Shown piece after piece: positions 63,439 to 64,000 of a stretch of DNA of 64,000 nt (position 1 is the first letter of the stretch; every line of letters starts with the position of its first letter). The DNA comes from CBDCGJ01 sp965216645 (GTDB lineage Bacteria; Pseudomonadota; Alphaproteobacteria; GCA-2731375). Both the position numbers and the translations under genes were made by a program. Under the pieces are notes generated by a model that was not told the origin of the DNA, ran no database searches, and saw nothing but the letters and a program-made list of their open reading frames with translations. The stretch covers positions 1 through 64,000 of the forward strand of contig CBDCGJ010000061.1 in assembly GCA_965216645.1 (NCBI GenBank), written 5' to 3'.

Positions 63439-64000
63439 CTAGAACCGTTTCGCCATGCGTGGATCAAGCGTGTCGCGCAACCCGTCGCCGAGAATATTGA
63501 CCGCCAGCACCGTGATGGCTAGCAGAATGCCCGGGAAGAAGATGTTGTGCGGATAGACCCGGAAGAAAACCCGGCCTTCCGCCATGATGTTGCCCCAGGT
63601 CGGGGTTTCCGGCGAAATGCCGGCGCCGAGGAAGCTCAGGATCGCTTCCACCAAAATCGCCGAGGCGCAGACATAGGTACCCTGAACGATCAGCGGCGCC
63701 ACCGTGTTCGGCAGGACGTGACGGTACAGCAGTTTGATCATCGGCGTGCCGATGGAGACGGCCGCTTCCACATAGGGTTCCTCGCGGATCGATAGGACGA
63801 TCGAGCGCACCAGACGCACGACGCGTGGAATTTCCGGCACCATGATAGCGACGATCACGGTCATGATCGTGGCGCCGGACAGACTGACCAATGCGATCGC
63901 CAGGAGAATGCCCGGGATCGCCATCAATCCGTCCATCACCCGCATGATGAGCCCGTCCAACCAGCGTACATAGCCGGCGATAAGACCGATCGCCAGGCCG
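63439..64000 (-). CDS. Dipeptide/oligopeptide ABC transporter permease (DppC type), cut by window end
   Basis: The visible 186 C-terminal residues have membrane helices (MAIPGILLAIALVSLSGATI; NIFFPGILLAITVLAVNILG) and the binding-protein-dependent transport EAA loop EEPYVEAAVSIGTPMIKLLY then RHVLPNTVAPLIVQGTYV. The ending GDGLRDTLDPRMAKRF is characteristic of DppC. The coding frame continues past base 64000. A DppB permease and a binding protein gene are expected further upstream, outside the window. Confidence 0.92.
   Translation of the reverse strand, partial: GLAIGLIAGYVRWLDGLIMRVMDGLMAIPGILLAIALVSLSGATIMTVIVAIMVPEIPRVVRLVRSIVLSIREEPYVEAAVSIGTPMIKLLYRHVLPNTVAPLIVQGTYVCASAILVEAILSFLGAGISPETPTWGNIMAEGRVFFRVYPHNIFFPGILLAITVLAVNILGDGLRDTLDPRMAKRF

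Overview
The window looks like a chromosomal piece of a GC-rich alphaproteobacterium, probably Rhodospirillales-like. The evidence is gene order and content (fabD-fabG-acpP-fabF-mltG-yicC-gmk; lptF-lptG-lptD-surA-pdxA-rsmA; pepA-holC; an ELM1-family gene; a RraA, M55, thiolase/DUF35 and dipeptide-ABC set). No rRNA or tRNA gene was seen, so the placement is inferred from gene content only. The sequence behaves like a draft: fabD, fabG, acpP, fabF, mltG and the next gene carry many +1/-1 slips, mostly in short homopolymers, which points to a low-coverage contig edge. Smaller clusters of slips occur near 20.3, 31.8 and 57.2-58.9 kb.

Layout. 1-6.8 kb: fatty-acid synthesis, cell-wall lytic transglycosylase, YicC and guanylate kinase. 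6.8-14.3 kb: a minus-strand envelope operon read lptF, lptG, lptD, surA, pdxA, rsmA. 14.5-20.5 kb: leucyl aminopeptidase with DNA polymerase III chi, an Lrp-type regulator, an ELM1-family protein, a MalY/PatB aminotransferase and a GT87-type membrane protein. 20.6-24.4 kb: malonyl-CoA synthetase coupled to a TSUP permease gene that is broken by a nonsense codon and by a 1.5-kb insertion sequence with an 8-bp target duplication.

24.4-43.9 kb is the remarkable part: fourteen full-length paralogous glycine/aspartate-rich RTX (hemolysin-type calcium-binding) genes in tandem on the minus strand (one of them frameshifted), plus at least two decayed copies. A LuxR-type regulator on the plus strand sits inside the array, divergent from the long downstream block. 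Every protein has the same plan: a short start box (MVxLTxGDDTF-like), a variable number of nonapeptides, two approximately 125-residue units each opened by a conserved GGQNxGP...PDASGVLRxxEGxE insert, a GNRGDD box, and an invariant C-terminal tail (FGHDTVxDF ... GNSITFxxVxL ... DLVFA/V) resembling a type I secretion signal. Lengths (331 to 431 aa) differ mostly in steps of nine residues. No type I secretion ABC/MFP genes lie in the window.

44-64 kb: an N-carbamoyl amino acid hydrolase-like amidase, a large indolepyruvate:ferredoxin oxidoreductase, a PAS histidine kinase, greA, a TIGR02466-type oxygenase coupled to a DUF385 nitroreductase-like gene, a leishmanolysin-like metalloprotease without a classical signal peptide, M55 D-aminopeptidase with a RraA-like gene, a thiolase-fold/DUF35 pair whose thiolase lacks the usual Cys, a frameshifted ATPase and methyltransferase, an SDR, PPK2, a 56-residue acidic peptide gene, a GNAT gene translationally coupled to a double-ATPase dipeptide/oligopeptide ABC gene, and the start of its permease operon at the right edge.
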